Source: Lachnospiraceae bacterium NK4A179
Lineage (GTDB): Bacteria; Bacillota; Clostridia; Lachnospirales; Lachnospiraceae
Assembly: GCA_000421045.1 (NCBI GenBank)
Contig: ATWC01000001.1
Span: 186,001-250,000 of the forward strand
Direction: 5' to 3'
DNA length: 64,000 nt
The first letter of the stretch is position 1; each line of letters opens with the position of its first letter. Position numbers and translations under genes: made by a program. This document shows positions 16,656-25,796 of the stretch, in pieces. Under the pieces are notes generated by a model. It made no database searches. It was not told the origin of the DNA and worked only from the letters and a program-made list of their open reading frames with translations.

Positions 16656-19359
16656 ACGCATCATTTTGAAAAGGACATATCCTCTTATAGCAGCTTTTAT
16701 CACTGCTGCGCTTTTTATCATCACACTTACTTTTCTGGGTATTACAGGATCAGGAAACTACACCATTATGTATGGCGACCTGTACGCTCAGTATATGGCC
16801 TTCATCAAAACCTTCTTAAGAGCATTAAAGGGTGAGAGCGGTTTCTGGTACTCGTTCTCTCTTTATCTGGGTTCGGGCACTGCGCTCACCTATGCATATT
16901 ACTGCATAAATCCTTTTAACCTCCTCTATCTGATCGAATCCATCCCGTTTCCCGTGATGACCTATGTGATCATCTGTTCAAAGATATCACTTGCTGCAGC
17001 CTCATTTGTTTATTTTGAAAAGAAGGCATTAAAAAACGAAGGATTCTCTTCGGTTATATTTGCTGTTTGCTATGCTTTAAGTACCTTTACTGCAGCGCTT
17101 TATATACACATCATGTGGCTTGATGCTCTGTATATACTTCCGTTCCTTACCTATCTTACAATGAGAGCTGCGGGAGCAATTAAAGAAGAAAACAAAAAGA
17201 GCTGTAAGTATCCTTTTGCTGCGCTTACTCTCACTTTCGCATACCTTTTTATAACAAACTTTTATATGGGTTTTATCGTAGGCGTGTTTGAGGCACTGAC
17301 ATTTTTCCTTTCATTTTTCAGGCACTCTTATAATACCGCGGCAGAAACTCTAAAAACACTTTTACGCAAGGGGCTAGCCTATGCAGGAACTGTCATCCTC
17401 GCAGCAGCTATGTGTTCTGCATTTCTTATACCTGCAGCATGGTTTATCTATAGTCACGCTGCGCCTGATAATTTTGAATTTACACAGCTCTATGCAACTA
17501 TCCCTGACATAATCAACTCCATGTTCATAGGTGAAATGCCTCATCTTGACAATGATACACCTTTTCTATATTGCTCACTTGCTGTACTTCTCCTGCTTCC
17601 ACTCTTTTTTAAGATGAAAAGCATTTCCAAAAGAGATAAATACCTTATAGCTTCAGCATTTGTTTTTTATCTTCTTTCAATGCTTATACTTCCCTTTTAT
17701 AAATTTATGCATGCATTTGACTATCCCAACTGGTACGCATACCGGTACAGTTTCTGCATCATATTCATGATGACCGTATTATCCTCACTTGCTATACGCG
17801 AATTGAAAGAACAGCGTATCACTCTGATATCGATCCCTGTAGTATTATATATAGTCCTCTATTCATTTATGATTCCCATAACCGCAAACAGAGCAGCCCC
17901 CAGCCAGATCACCAACTCAACCGGCAACTTTTTTATTAATTCAGCCTATCTTCTCTTATATCTTGGACTTTTTCTTCTTTACAAAAAGTCTTTTTCAAAA
18001 CTTAGGATCATCCTGCCGGCCTGCTTTGTTATTGCGGTATATTCTGAACTTGTGCTCAATTTCTATTTATGTGATCTAAACAGAGCCGGAGATGCCGTAT
18101 CTGAACTGGCCTACAGACAATGGTATGAAAGTGAACGAGATGCATTAGCCAAGATAAAAGCTAACGACGATACTTTCTATCGCATAAGCGTAGACAACGA
18201 AATGCTAATAAACTCACCGGCTGCCCTGAACTATGCCGGCCTCAACACGTTCTCATCCTCCGATGACTATCCGTTAAGAAAAGCACTGTTCTCTCTTGGA
18301 ATTGTTGCTCCAAACAGAGCAGTAACCGAATCCGGCTTCACCCCGGTAACATACATGCTTACAGCCACAAAATACCGGATAAAAAAGTATGACGAAACCG
18401 CTCCCGAAAACAGAGATAAACCTCCCATTCCCGACGATGTGATAGTGCCTGCGGAAATCAGCAGATTAGATTATGCGCTGCCTCTTATTTTTATGGCAGA
18501 TGATGACATTCTTTCATATTCTTTTACCGATGACCCTTTTATAAATCAGGAAAAACTGATAAGCAGTCTTTCCGGCCATGAGTATACTTTTTTTTCTCCG
18601 GTTGAAGAAGAAGACTTTATTATCAGTAATTACAACACAACTATTGATGAGAAAAAAGAAATTACCATTATTTCCAAGAAAAGTAGCCTGGACTCAACTC
18701 TTTTTTACTCCTTTTTGCGTCCTAAACAAGACGGCAGAACACTATTAGCATATTTCAAACAGGACGGAAGTAATGCAAAGGCCGATACCTTCTGGATCAT
18801 ATCAAGAGCATTAGGTTGGTACGAAACAAGAGATATCCAAAGCAGCGGCATTGTTGAAAGTACATTAGATGCCGAACAAGCCCTGGTATTTGTTCCGGAT
18901 GCCAACCCCGACGCCGAATATGAATGTATAGGTATATATACATACAGAGAAAACGTCAGCAAGGATTATTGCAGTGATATCCTCTTTTATGACTATAATG
19001 AAAACGGGACCTTGAAAAAGGCTTATGATGACCTTATAACCGGCGGAATTCAAAATGCCGTGTTCAATAATGACACAATAAAGGGCACTATAACCACTCA
19101 AAAAGATCGAAACATTATGTTCACTACCATCCCTTATGATGAAGGCTGGCATATCTATTGTGATGGTCAGGAAATTGAAAAGATATCAACCGTTGAAGGC
19201 GCATTCCTGGCAGCATCCCTTCCGGAAGGTACACATGAACTTGAGCTAAAATACATTGCTCCATTTGCAAAAGAAGGACAGATAATATCGATTGTAGCTA
19301 TTGTAATATTCCTGATATGTGTTGGTATATCGTTTATCAACAAAGAAAAGCGCAAATAA
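16648..19359 (+). CDS. YfhO-family membrane protein, second of tandem pair
   Basis: 903 aa. The start at 16648 overlaps the stop of the preceding gene and has AGAGG 9 bases upstream. It is a clear paralogue of the preceding protein: MYGDLYAQYMAFIKTF and FWYSFSLYLGSG near the N-terminus, a multi-helix block, then an extracytoplasmic domain ending in IPYDEGWHIYCDG and a final transmembrane helix. Same predicted role, transfer of a sugar from a lipid carrier to a surface polymer. Ends at a strong terminator (19382-19411). Confidence 0.85.
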   Translation: MNKRIILKRTYPLIAAFITAALFIITLTFLGITGSGNYTIMYGDLYAQYMAFIKTFLRALKGESGFWYSFSLYLGSGTALTYAYYCINPFNLLYLIESIPFPVMTYVIICSKISLAAASFVYFEKKALKNEGFSSVIFAVCYALSTFTAALYIHIMWLDALYILPFLTYLTMRAAGAIKEENKKSCKYPFAALTLTFAYLFITNFYMGFIVGVFEALTFFLSFFRHSYNTAAETLKTLLRKGLAYAGTVILAAAMCSAFLIPAAWFIYSHAAPDNFEFTQLYATIPDIINSMFIGEMPHLDNDTPFLYCSLAVLLLLPLFFKMKSISKRDKYLIASAFVFYLLSMLILPFYKFMHAFDYPNWYAYRYSFCIIFMMTVLSSLAIRELKEQRITLISIPVVLYIVLYSFMIPITANRAAPSQITNSTGNFFINSAYLLLYLGLFLLYKKSFSKLRIILPACFVIAVYSELVLNFYLCDLNRAGDAVSELAYRQWYESERDALAKIKANDDTFYRISVDNEMLINSPAALNYAGLNTFSSSDDYPLRKALFSLGIVAPNRAVTESGFTPVTYMLTATKYRIKKYDETAPENRDKPPIPDDVIVPAEISRLDYALPLIFMADDDILSYSFTDDPFINQEKLISSLSGHEYTFFSPVEEEDFIISNYNTTIDEKKEITIISKKSSLDSTLFYSFLRPKQDGRTLLAYFKQDGSNAKADTFWIISRALGWYETRDIQSSGIVESTLDAEQALVFVPDANPDAEYECIGIYTYRENVSKDYCSDILFYDYNENGTLKKAYDDLITGGIQNAVFNNDTIKGTITTQKDRNIMFTTIPYDEGWHIYCDGQEIEKISTVEGAFLAASLPEGTHELELKYIAPFAKEGQIISIVAIVIFLICVGISFINKEKRK

Positions 19360-19381
19360 ATTACAGAATTCAGGTAATCTC

Positions 19382-19411
19382 AAAGCCCCGGTGAGACCAC
19401 CGGGGCTTTTT
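19382..19411 (+). terminator. Terminator of the rightward YfhO operon
   Basis: Perfect 12-bp stem aaagccccggtg / caccggggcttt with a 4-base loop, followed by further T residues. 22 bases after the stop codon. Confidence 0.92.
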
Positions 19412-19806
19412 ATGTCGAAACTCCGATATAAGTTAATCTATTGAAACAGTAACTAAACTGACCCACACCGTGTAGCCTTGCCTGACGGTGGTACCGTTTG
19501 TCATGCAGTTCTTTCGATAATGCCCCAAATTTTCTTTTTTCCCGGAATCACTCACACGCCACATCCATTTGGCGTTGCTCGCTCGGCCCGCCAGCCTTGG
19601 TGGCCCGTCCCTGGTGAATCTATGCATTTTTGAGAACTGCTAGTCTCACTTAAAAACCGTCAAACAAGGCTACATGGTATGGAAAATCTGCTGTATATAA
19701 CAAGCAGGAAGATTTAATTATTTATATCTACCCAAATCCAACGAATGATGTTTTGGCGGCAATGAGGAAGAAGACAGCTATTACTAAAGGTTTTAAGGCA
19801 TAAAAA
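19412..19806. other. Gene-free stretch between two terminators
   Basis: 395 bp with no gene I can support. It holds an imperfect palindromic element (19463-19682), then an open frame of about 45 codons ending at 19803 (…YIYPNPTNDVLAAMRKK…, stop TAA). That frame has no start codon with a ribosome site and is closed upstream, so it looks like the decayed 3' end of a lost gene. Confidence 0.5.
19463..19682. repeat. Imperfect palindromic element, MITE- or REP-like
   Basis: The left arm 19463-19489 and right arm 19656-19682 are inverted copies matching at 23 of 27 bases. A second inverted pair, gcagttct (19505-19512) and agaactgc (19633-19640), lies inside. Read inward to outward, both arms would encode TV(R/K)QGY(T/M)VW. 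The 120-bp centre has no obvious gene. Whether it is repeated elsewhere cannot be seen from this window. Confidence 0.5.
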
Positions 19807-19842
19807 AACCGCCCCCAAGTGTTATCACACTCGAGAGCGGTT
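19807..19842 (-). terminator. Terminator of the major pilin gene
   Basis: Outer stem aaccgc / gcggtt and inner stem agtgt / acact, followed on the minus strand by TTTTTTTA. It is 33 bases beyond the pilin stop codon. Confidence 0.85.
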
Positions 19843-19875
19843 AGTTTGTTTAGATCTTTACTTCAAATCTTCTTA

Positions 19876-20340
19876 TTAGTCAACAGAGATGCTTGAAGAT
19901 GTTGAAGAGTTGCGGCCCTTTGAACCAGAAGCATCTGTACCAGGAAGCCATACTGATACTGAGTTAGCATCCTTAACCTGAATGCTGATTGTTGTAGCGT
20001 TGAATGACTTAAGGCTGCTTGAAACCTCTGCACCAGATGCTACAGCAAGGTTCTCCTTCATTGCTGAGCCGATTGCAGGCTGTGAAAGAGCTGTTGTTAC
20101 GTCAACTGCGCTTCCAAGGTTTGTAAACTCTGTGTTGTAAGTTGAAGCATCGTTAACCTGAGGATCAGCAAGAGCTGTAACAAGAGCTGTCTGAACGGTT
20201 CCGCAAAGCTGTGTATCAGATGAAACCTTTGACTTCTCGATGTACTTGATCAGCTGAGGTGCCATAACACCAACCAGGATAGCCATGATTGCGATAACGA
20301 TGATCAGCTCTACCAGTGAAAAACCTTTGTTCTTTCTCAT
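19876..20340 (-). CDS. pilA: Major type IV pilin
   Basis: 154 aa. Leader MRKNKG, cleavage after Gly6, then FSLVELIIVIAIMAILVGV, a near-consensus pilin helix with Glu5. The mature protein (148 aa) is rich in Ala, Ser, Thr and Val, with a single Cys (Cys46), so no disulphide. Standing alone with its own strong promoter, a long leader, an AGGAG ribosome site and a terminator, it has the monocistronic layout expected of the most highly made subunit. It is flanked on both sides by YfhO-type membrane proteins, which raises the possibility of pilin or surface glycosylation but does not show it. Confidence 0.92.
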   Translation of the reverse strand: MRKNKGFSLVELIIVIAIMAILVGVMAPQLIKYIEKSKVSSDTQLCGTVQTALVTALADPQVNDASTYNTEFTNLGSAVDVTTALSQPAIGSAMKENLAVASGAEVSSSLKSFNATTISIQVKDANSVSVWLPGTDASGSKGRNSSTSSSISVD

Positions 20341-20382
20341 TTCTTTGTTCTCCTTTTCTTTTTTAAAATGTTTTTGTTTTTT

Positions 20383-20413
20383 GACAGCCCCCTTTTTTAT
20401 CTGACCGGCTGTC
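20383..20413 (-). promoter_or_regulatory. Hairpin in the pilA 5' leader
   Basis: Stem gacagcc / ggctgtc around a loop holding a GGTCAG..AAAAAAGGG tract, about 45-70 bases ahead of the pilA start. No T-tract follows on the pilA strand, so it is more likely an mRNA-stabilising or regulatory leader hairpin than an attenuator. Confidence 0.4.
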
Positions 20414-20431
20414 TTATTTGTTTGTAACTAC

Positions 20432-20460
20432 AATATACCACCGGTTAAGTTGTCAGACAA
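20432..20460 (-). promoter_or_regulatory. Promoter of the major pilin gene
   Basis: Minus strand TTGTCT, 17-base spacer, TATATT, with TGG before the -10. The layout is nearly the same as the prepilin-operon promoter at 5729-5757 (same TTGTCT, same spacing, same GGTAT core). Leader of about 85 bases. Confidence 0.75.
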
Positions 20461-20545
20461 TACGAGTTTATGACAGGTTTTTTTTAGTTCATGTCAAAAT
20501 AACGTATTTTTTCACTTTTTTATCAAAAACCGTACATCTTTCAAT

Positions 20546-23140
20546 TCATATTTGTTTACAAGCCTTCTTTTTTCTACATTCAGACATAAACAACATCAGC
20601 CAGATAAACAAGCCTGCAGCAGCACAAACAGGCGCCATATCAGATCCCGGCGCTGTATATACCATTTTCACTTCCGATACGCTTTCATTCAGCCTCACAG
20701 CACAGAATGCATTTCCAAAGGCCGGTAACACCATGCTTTCAGCGCCATCCAGATAAACCTTCCATGAAGGATCATACGGTATTGAAAAAAACATTATTTT
20801 CTTATCAGTATCCGAGGGCGGTACAGCTTTAAAACTTGCATCAGAATACTCTGTAACCTGTGCAGAGCCTTCATTCAATTCCCTATATACAGAATCAAGG
20901 ACTTCTTCATCTTCAGAAGCAAAATATACTCCCGTATACCTGAATTCTTTTCCCGCACTATCCCGGTCTATCAGTCTGATCTGCTCAGTCTGATGATCAT
21001 CCCATGACTCCGTCTCGATCACAGCCGATGAAAGTGCTATATTCCTGGTCCCGTCTCCTTTTCTGTCATTATCGGAATATAATTCCACATCCGACACTTC
21101 CCCGCTTATCGAAGTTGCATTAATACCGCCGGGCGAAGATGTATCTTTTGAGGATTTGGAGAAATAAACATAATTATGTTCCTCTCCCGTTCCGGCAACA
21201 TAAAATATTGCCCCGCAGGGCGTATCATCTTTTTGAGGCGTTATTATAATACTTCCGTCCTCATTAGCAACAACTGTCAGATCTGAAGGAGCAACCGATA
21301 TCGGCTGCATTTTTCTAAAGACTGAAACCTTTCTACCCAGTAATGATGTCAAAAATGCATTTTGAACCTCAAAAGGATCAGTATGTTCCGGTACAGCATC
21401 CGGATCAAGTACTGAATCGTCAGCCATAAACGCTAACGGCAGGACCCTATCATTTATTTCTTCCTGATGGATTCCCTCCACTCCTTGGTCAGAATTTCCT
21501 CTGAACGCAACCGAATACAGCATATCTGTCACATCTGTGCTGCCCTCATTGCCTATAGAAAAAGGAGTCATATTAATTCCCATTTTGAACATAACAGACT
21601 GGTAGGCACTGTTTCCCCCGGAAAGAAAAAAAGTCTGTGCAGGATAGCCATATCTTGCTCCCTGATTCTGCATCACCCCCGAAAGCATTATCCTGTGGAA
21701 GTTTCCTTTATCAACATATTTTTCTGCTTCTGCATACATCTCATCTGCAGCTTTCCATGCATTAGTATATGTTGCATCTTCAACAGCACCACAATCAGAA
21801 AAAACTATACAAAAAGCAGATATACACTCTATAATAGCAAGCAGTGGCAAACAGATGTTCCTTACATTTTTATTTTTCAACACGAACAGAAACACGGTCC
21901 AGGTTATGATAAGAATTGCATTTCCTGCCGCAAAAACAGCTTTTCCACCAAAGGATGAAACATCTGATAATACTACGCATATAATTTCAAAAGGTATGAT
22001 CAAAAGAAACAAAAAAGCCGCTTTTTTAGACAGAATCAATGTATTAACGGTTCTAGCAGCTGCAAAGACACACACAAAACTTATCAGTATCGAAAATCTC
22101 ACTGTATATCCGTCAGGTCTGTTGAAAACATGAAAAAACAGGTATAAAGGATCGATATAAATTGATAAAAACAGCATTAAAAGAGCTACTCCTGTTAAAG
22201 CCTTCTCTCTTTTTCCTATTTTTCTGTTCAGGAAATACAAAGGAGTAAGAAGCAGTACGGGAATACCGCAATACAGTGCAGGTACCTCTTCATAAAATAT
22301 GCTTTTTCTCCCCCAGAAAAAAGAAGCGATCAGATCTCCCGGATTAACCATCCTTTCAGCTACTGAAGCATTCCATTGCCCGGCAGTATCGGAAAGCAAC
22401 CTGGAAATTGCAGGGAAAAGCACTATCATCGAGATCAGAATTGCAGAAGCCACAGATACAAAATATTTTAAGATCATTTTTATTCCCATTTTTCGGTTTT
22501 CCCCGTCATATTTAAGAATAAGCCAGCCAATAAAACACAGGAAGGTAAATATTCCAATAAGAAAACCACTGTAAAAATGAGTGATAAAAACAAGCGCATA
22601 TGCTGCTGAAAGTACCGTCATCCTTCCCCCAGTCAGGAAATAAGCAAGTATTAAAGCCATAAAAGGAAGGAGCCAGACTGTATCAGCAAGGCATATATTC
22701 TGAAGCATCATTGCCTGGTAGCCGGAGAATGCATAGCATAAAGAAAGAACAACAGCATATATATCATCGGTATGACAGTAAATCCGAATGAACAGATACA
22801 TAAAGAAAGCCGAAAGGCCGGTCTTGACTGCCATCATGAGGATCAGCGCTATACGATCAGAGCTGACAAATAACGTTATCAGATTCACCGGACTATAAGC
22901 ATAAAACGCATAGATAAGCGTCGTATTCATGCCAAGCCCGATTTCATCACTGTAAGTTAAATCTTCTCCGGAAAAGATCTTTCTGGTAAACATTCTTATC
23001 ACAGGAAGTACCTGTTCCGTTGAATCATTAAAAAGAGCCCAATCCTGCCCGGGAAACAGCCGCATGATATAAAGGGCCGCAATAAACATTAAAACAGCCG
23101 CGGCAAAGATCATAAAAGCCGAAGCATATATTTTTTTCAT
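20546..23140 (-). CDS. YfhO-family membrane protein
   Basis: 864 aa from the ATG at 23140 (MKKIYASAFM); a TTG at 23164 in frame is a possible earlier start. N-terminal helix, then the loop DSTEQVLPVIRMFTRKI equivalent to the YfhO entry loop, around twelve transmembrane helices to about residue 440, an extracytoplasmic domain with IPYDPSWKVYLDG near residue 790, and a C-terminal helix with a short Lys/Cys tail. Forms a tandem pair with the next gene upstream, 28 bp apart. No terminator is visible in the 200 bp before the pilA leader. Function in sugar transfer is inferred from family. Confidence 0.83.
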   Translation of the reverse strand: MKKIYASAFMIFAAAVLMFIAALYIMRLFPGQDWALFNDSTEQVLPVIRMFTRKIFSGEDLTYSDEIGLGMNTTLIYAFYAYSPVNLITLFVSSDRIALILMMAVKTGLSAFFMYLFIRIYCHTDDIYAVVLSLCYAFSGYQAMMLQNICLADTVWLLPFMALILAYFLTGGRMTVLSAAYALVFITHFYSGFLIGIFTFLCFIGWLILKYDGENRKMGIKMILKYFVSVASAILISMIVLFPAISRLLSDTAGQWNASVAERMVNPGDLIASFFWGRKSIFYEEVPALYCGIPVLLLTPLYFLNRKIGKREKALTGVALLMLFLSIYIDPLYLFFHVFNRPDGYTVRFSILISFVCVFAAARTVNTLILSKKAAFLFLLIIPFEIICVVLSDVSSFGGKAVFAAGNAILIITWTVFLFVLKNKNVRNICLPLLAIIECISAFCIVFSDCGAVEDATYTNAWKAADEMYAEAEKYVDKGNFHRIMLSGVMQNQGARYGYPAQTFFLSGGNSAYQSVMFKMGINMTPFSIGNEGSTDVTDMLYSVAFRGNSDQGVEGIHQEEINDRVLPLAFMADDSVLDPDAVPEHTDPFEVQNAFLTSLLGRKVSVFRKMQPISVAPSDLTVVANEDGSIIITPQKDDTPCGAIFYVAGTGEEHNYVYFSKSSKDTSSPGGINATSISGEVSDVELYSDNDRKGDGTRNIALSSAVIETESWDDHQTEQIRLIDRDSAGKEFRYTGVYFASEDEEVLDSVYRELNEGSAQVTEYSDASFKAVPPSDTDKKIMFFSIPYDPSWKVYLDGAESMVLPAFGNAFCAVRLNESVSEVKMVYTAPGSDMAPVCAAAGLFIWLMLFMSECRKKKACKQI

Positions 23141-23168
23141 AACTTTCTTATCGGTGATCAGCAATTCT

Positions 23169-25769
23169 TCAGTTCTTCTTTCTTAATATCTCAACAACAG
23201 AAAGTATTATCAGCAGTATTATTCCTGTAACAAAGCAGACAGTTCCTGCAAGCCTTCCCTCCGCATCATATATAAGCATGATGTCATGTTCACCTGCAGA
23301 GAGCTTCACCGCAGAAAATGCCCCCGCAAAAGCAGGTTGGATCACTGTTTCCTTTCCATCTACATACATTTTGAAATTTCTGTCATATGGGATTGACATG
23401 AACAATACCTGTCGGTCACTTTGTACGCTTACAGTAGCCGAAATACAATCATCCGAACAGTAATTCTCTCTCCAACCGCCCGATGCAAGTTTATTATATA
23501 CAGCATCAATAGCTTCTTCATCCTGATAAGCCGTAAACATGCCTGTATAGGAAAACAGCGTATCATTCTCATCATAATCGATAAGACGCACACGGAAATC
23601 ATCATTCCCGCCATCTTCCATCTCCAATATAGAAAGCGCTCCTGCTATATTCCTCACGCCGTTACCTTTTCTGTCAGAATCAGATAACAATTCCACATAG
23701 GATGTTTCATCAGCAGAACCAAGAAGTTTTACAGAATCTCCGCTCACCGATCTTGTGAAATATATATAGGCTTTAGAATAACCATTTTTTGGTATGCTTA
23801 TAGTCTCTCCACCCACATTTATCTCATCCGTATTCTGAAACGCCCCACTTCCATCAGAATAAATCACATGATTAAGATCAACCGGTACAATAGTTCTGTC
23901 CGTAGTTTCAACATAAACTTCAGTCTCTTCACCCAGCAATGAAGATACAAGCAGATTCTGATTTACAAAGGGATCGATAGACAGACTTGTTCTGTCAACT
24001 TCAAGGATCTTTTCATCCGCCATGAACCCTATCGGCAATGTCTTATCAACAAACACTCCGTCCCTGTTTCCTACAGCAAGCAGCATATCAGTAAGATCAG
24101 TACCGCCTTGAGGAGAAAGAGAAAAAATCATCATCTGCCTGCCAAGTCTGTACATTGCCATAAGCATATCATTGTAGACCGATGAAGAAAAAATCGTGTC
24201 AGACGGAAAGCCATAAAGAGCCCCCTGGTTATCGAATGTTCCCGTGAGCTCTGTTCTATACAGATTCCCGTTGATATTTCCGGAACCTGCTACTATCTTT
24301 TCTCTTGCAATCCTGTCCTTTTCAATTCTTTCAGAAGTATCCATTATTTCCATCTGACTGTAATAATTCACAGCATTGCTTACACATTCCCCCGCACTGA
24401 GGACAAATACTATCACTCCAAGAGCCACAAAAGTTCCCTTGCTTTTCTTTATACGCGGAAGCAGAAAAACCACACCGGCCCATAAAATGATAAACAGCAG
24501 ATTACCGCATACAATAAACATCACTTTGGAAAAAGACTGTATACCGGATATCTTTGAATATACAAACAAAATCGGAAGGATCGCTGCTGCTGCAGCAAAA
24601 AACAGCTCATAATAATGCCTGCCACGATCTGTTTCATCCATTTCGCGTTCCGTCAGTGTCCTTGATGCCGCAAAAATGCATATAAAATCAAGGAGCAGCG
24701 AAAATCTTGCAGTATAGCCATCAGGCCTGTTAAACATATGCCACATGTCATAAAGAGGGTCGATCGCAAAGGATAATAAAAGGATCGTAATCCCGGCTGC
24801 TGTAGCTATTTTTTCCTTAAGCGGTATACGTTTGTTGACAAAATATACCGGGGCACAGATAAACGGAATAAGGCCACAGTACAGTGCCGGAATATCTTCG
24901 CAGGCGGCATTTCCCCTGCCCCAGAAGAATGAAACGAGTATCCCTACCAGATCGATATTTCTTTCATGAATCTGTTTATTGAATATATCTCCGCCATTTT
25001 CCGTATAAATACAGAGCACAGGAAATATAACAGCCATAGATATCAGTACTGATGTAAGCACTGCCGCTGCATACCCCATGATCAGATCAACAAATTTCTT
25101 TTTTTCAGCCTTTTTATAGCGGAGAATAATATATGCAACAAATACACCGAAAGAGAATACGCCTATGAGAAATCCGGAATAAAAATGTGTGATAAAACAC
25201 AGGGCATAAGAAGCCGAAAGAATTGTAAAACTTCCGTCTTTTATAAATACAAAAAGCGCACACATAAGCAATGGAAGAAGCCATACAGTATCCGAAAGAC
25301 ATATATTCTGAAACATATTAAGCTGATAAGTCGAAAATCCCCATGAAAGAGCCAGTACCACTGCAGGTACCAACTCCGATCTCAGATGCTTTCTTAAAAA
25401 AACATACATAAAAAGTGTGGAAAGACCCGTTTTCAGAATTATCAGCATGCATAATGCCAGCTGATCATCCCGTATGAACAAAAGAATATAATTGACCGGA
25501 CTCATCGAATAAAATGCATAAGACAACGCCGTACGAACACCCATCCCCATCTCATGGCTGTAATACAGAGATCTGCCGGACATCAAGTGTTCAAGGTACA
25601 TACGGCTGATTGGGATGACCTGCTTGGCTGAATCATTGATAAAAGAAAGCCTGCCTCCCGGCATAAGCCCGGATATCCACAAAGCTACAGTCATAAGCAG
25701 CATTGCAGTTGCCCATACAAAAACATATTCCAGATATATGATATTTTTACTTGAAGTCTTATTTTTCAT
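23169..25769 (-). CDS. YfhO-family membrane protein
   Basis: 866 aa, paralogue of the following gene: INDSAKQVIPISRMYLEHL in the first loop, MGMGVRTALSYAFYSMSPVN, many helices to about residue 440, then an extracytoplasmic domain with IPYDRNFKMYVDGKE near residue 790 and a last helix ending in a Lys-rich tail. The two minus-strand YfhO proteins resemble each other more than the rightward pair. It lies 27 bp after a GT-C-like gene, so the whole minus-strand block from lepA to 20546 may be one transcription unit. The ribosome site before the ATG is weak. Confidence 0.83.
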   Translation of the reverse strand: MKNKTSSKNIIYLEYVFVWATAMLLMTVALWISGLMPGGRLSFINDSAKQVIPISRMYLEHLMSGRSLYYSHEMGMGVRTALSYAFYSMSPVNYILLFIRDDQLALCMLIILKTGLSTLFMYVFLRKHLRSELVPAVVLALSWGFSTYQLNMFQNICLSDTVWLLPLLMCALFVFIKDGSFTILSASYALCFITHFYSGFLIGVFSFGVFVAYIILRYKKAEKKKFVDLIMGYAAAVLTSVLISMAVIFPVLCIYTENGGDIFNKQIHERNIDLVGILVSFFWGRGNAACEDIPALYCGLIPFICAPVYFVNKRIPLKEKIATAAGITILLLSFAIDPLYDMWHMFNRPDGYTARFSLLLDFICIFAASRTLTEREMDETDRGRHYYELFFAAAAAILPILFVYSKISGIQSFSKVMFIVCGNLLFIILWAGVVFLLPRIKKSKGTFVALGVIVFVLSAGECVSNAVNYYSQMEIMDTSERIEKDRIAREKIVAGSGNINGNLYRTELTGTFDNQGALYGFPSDTIFSSSVYNDMLMAMYRLGRQMMIFSLSPQGGTDLTDMLLAVGNRDGVFVDKTLPIGFMADEKILEVDRTSLSIDPFVNQNLLVSSLLGEETEVYVETTDRTIVPVDLNHVIYSDGSGAFQNTDEINVGGETISIPKNGYSKAYIYFTRSVSGDSVKLLGSADETSYVELLSDSDRKGNGVRNIAGALSILEMEDGGNDDFRVRLIDYDENDTLFSYTGMFTAYQDEEAIDAVYNKLASGGWRENYCSDDCISATVSVQSDRQVLFMSIPYDRNFKMYVDGKETVIQPAFAGAFSAVKLSAGEHDIMLIYDAEGRLAGTVCFVTGIILLIILSVVEILRKKN

Positions 25770-25796
25770 TATATCTTGCCGATCATATGAATGGCT

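Noticed and set aside
19433-19627. A 64-codon minus-strand frame, MHRFTRDGPPRLAG...
   Set aside because: It lies within the palindromic element, has no ribosome site, and its end is mirrored in the other arm. Treated as repeat sequence.
20341-20460. A second cyclic-di-GMP riboswitch in front of the major pilin
   Set aside because: The leader hairpin gacagcc/ggctgtc has none of the GEMM core (no GACGCAAAGC or GGNAGC), and the class II core was not recognisable either.
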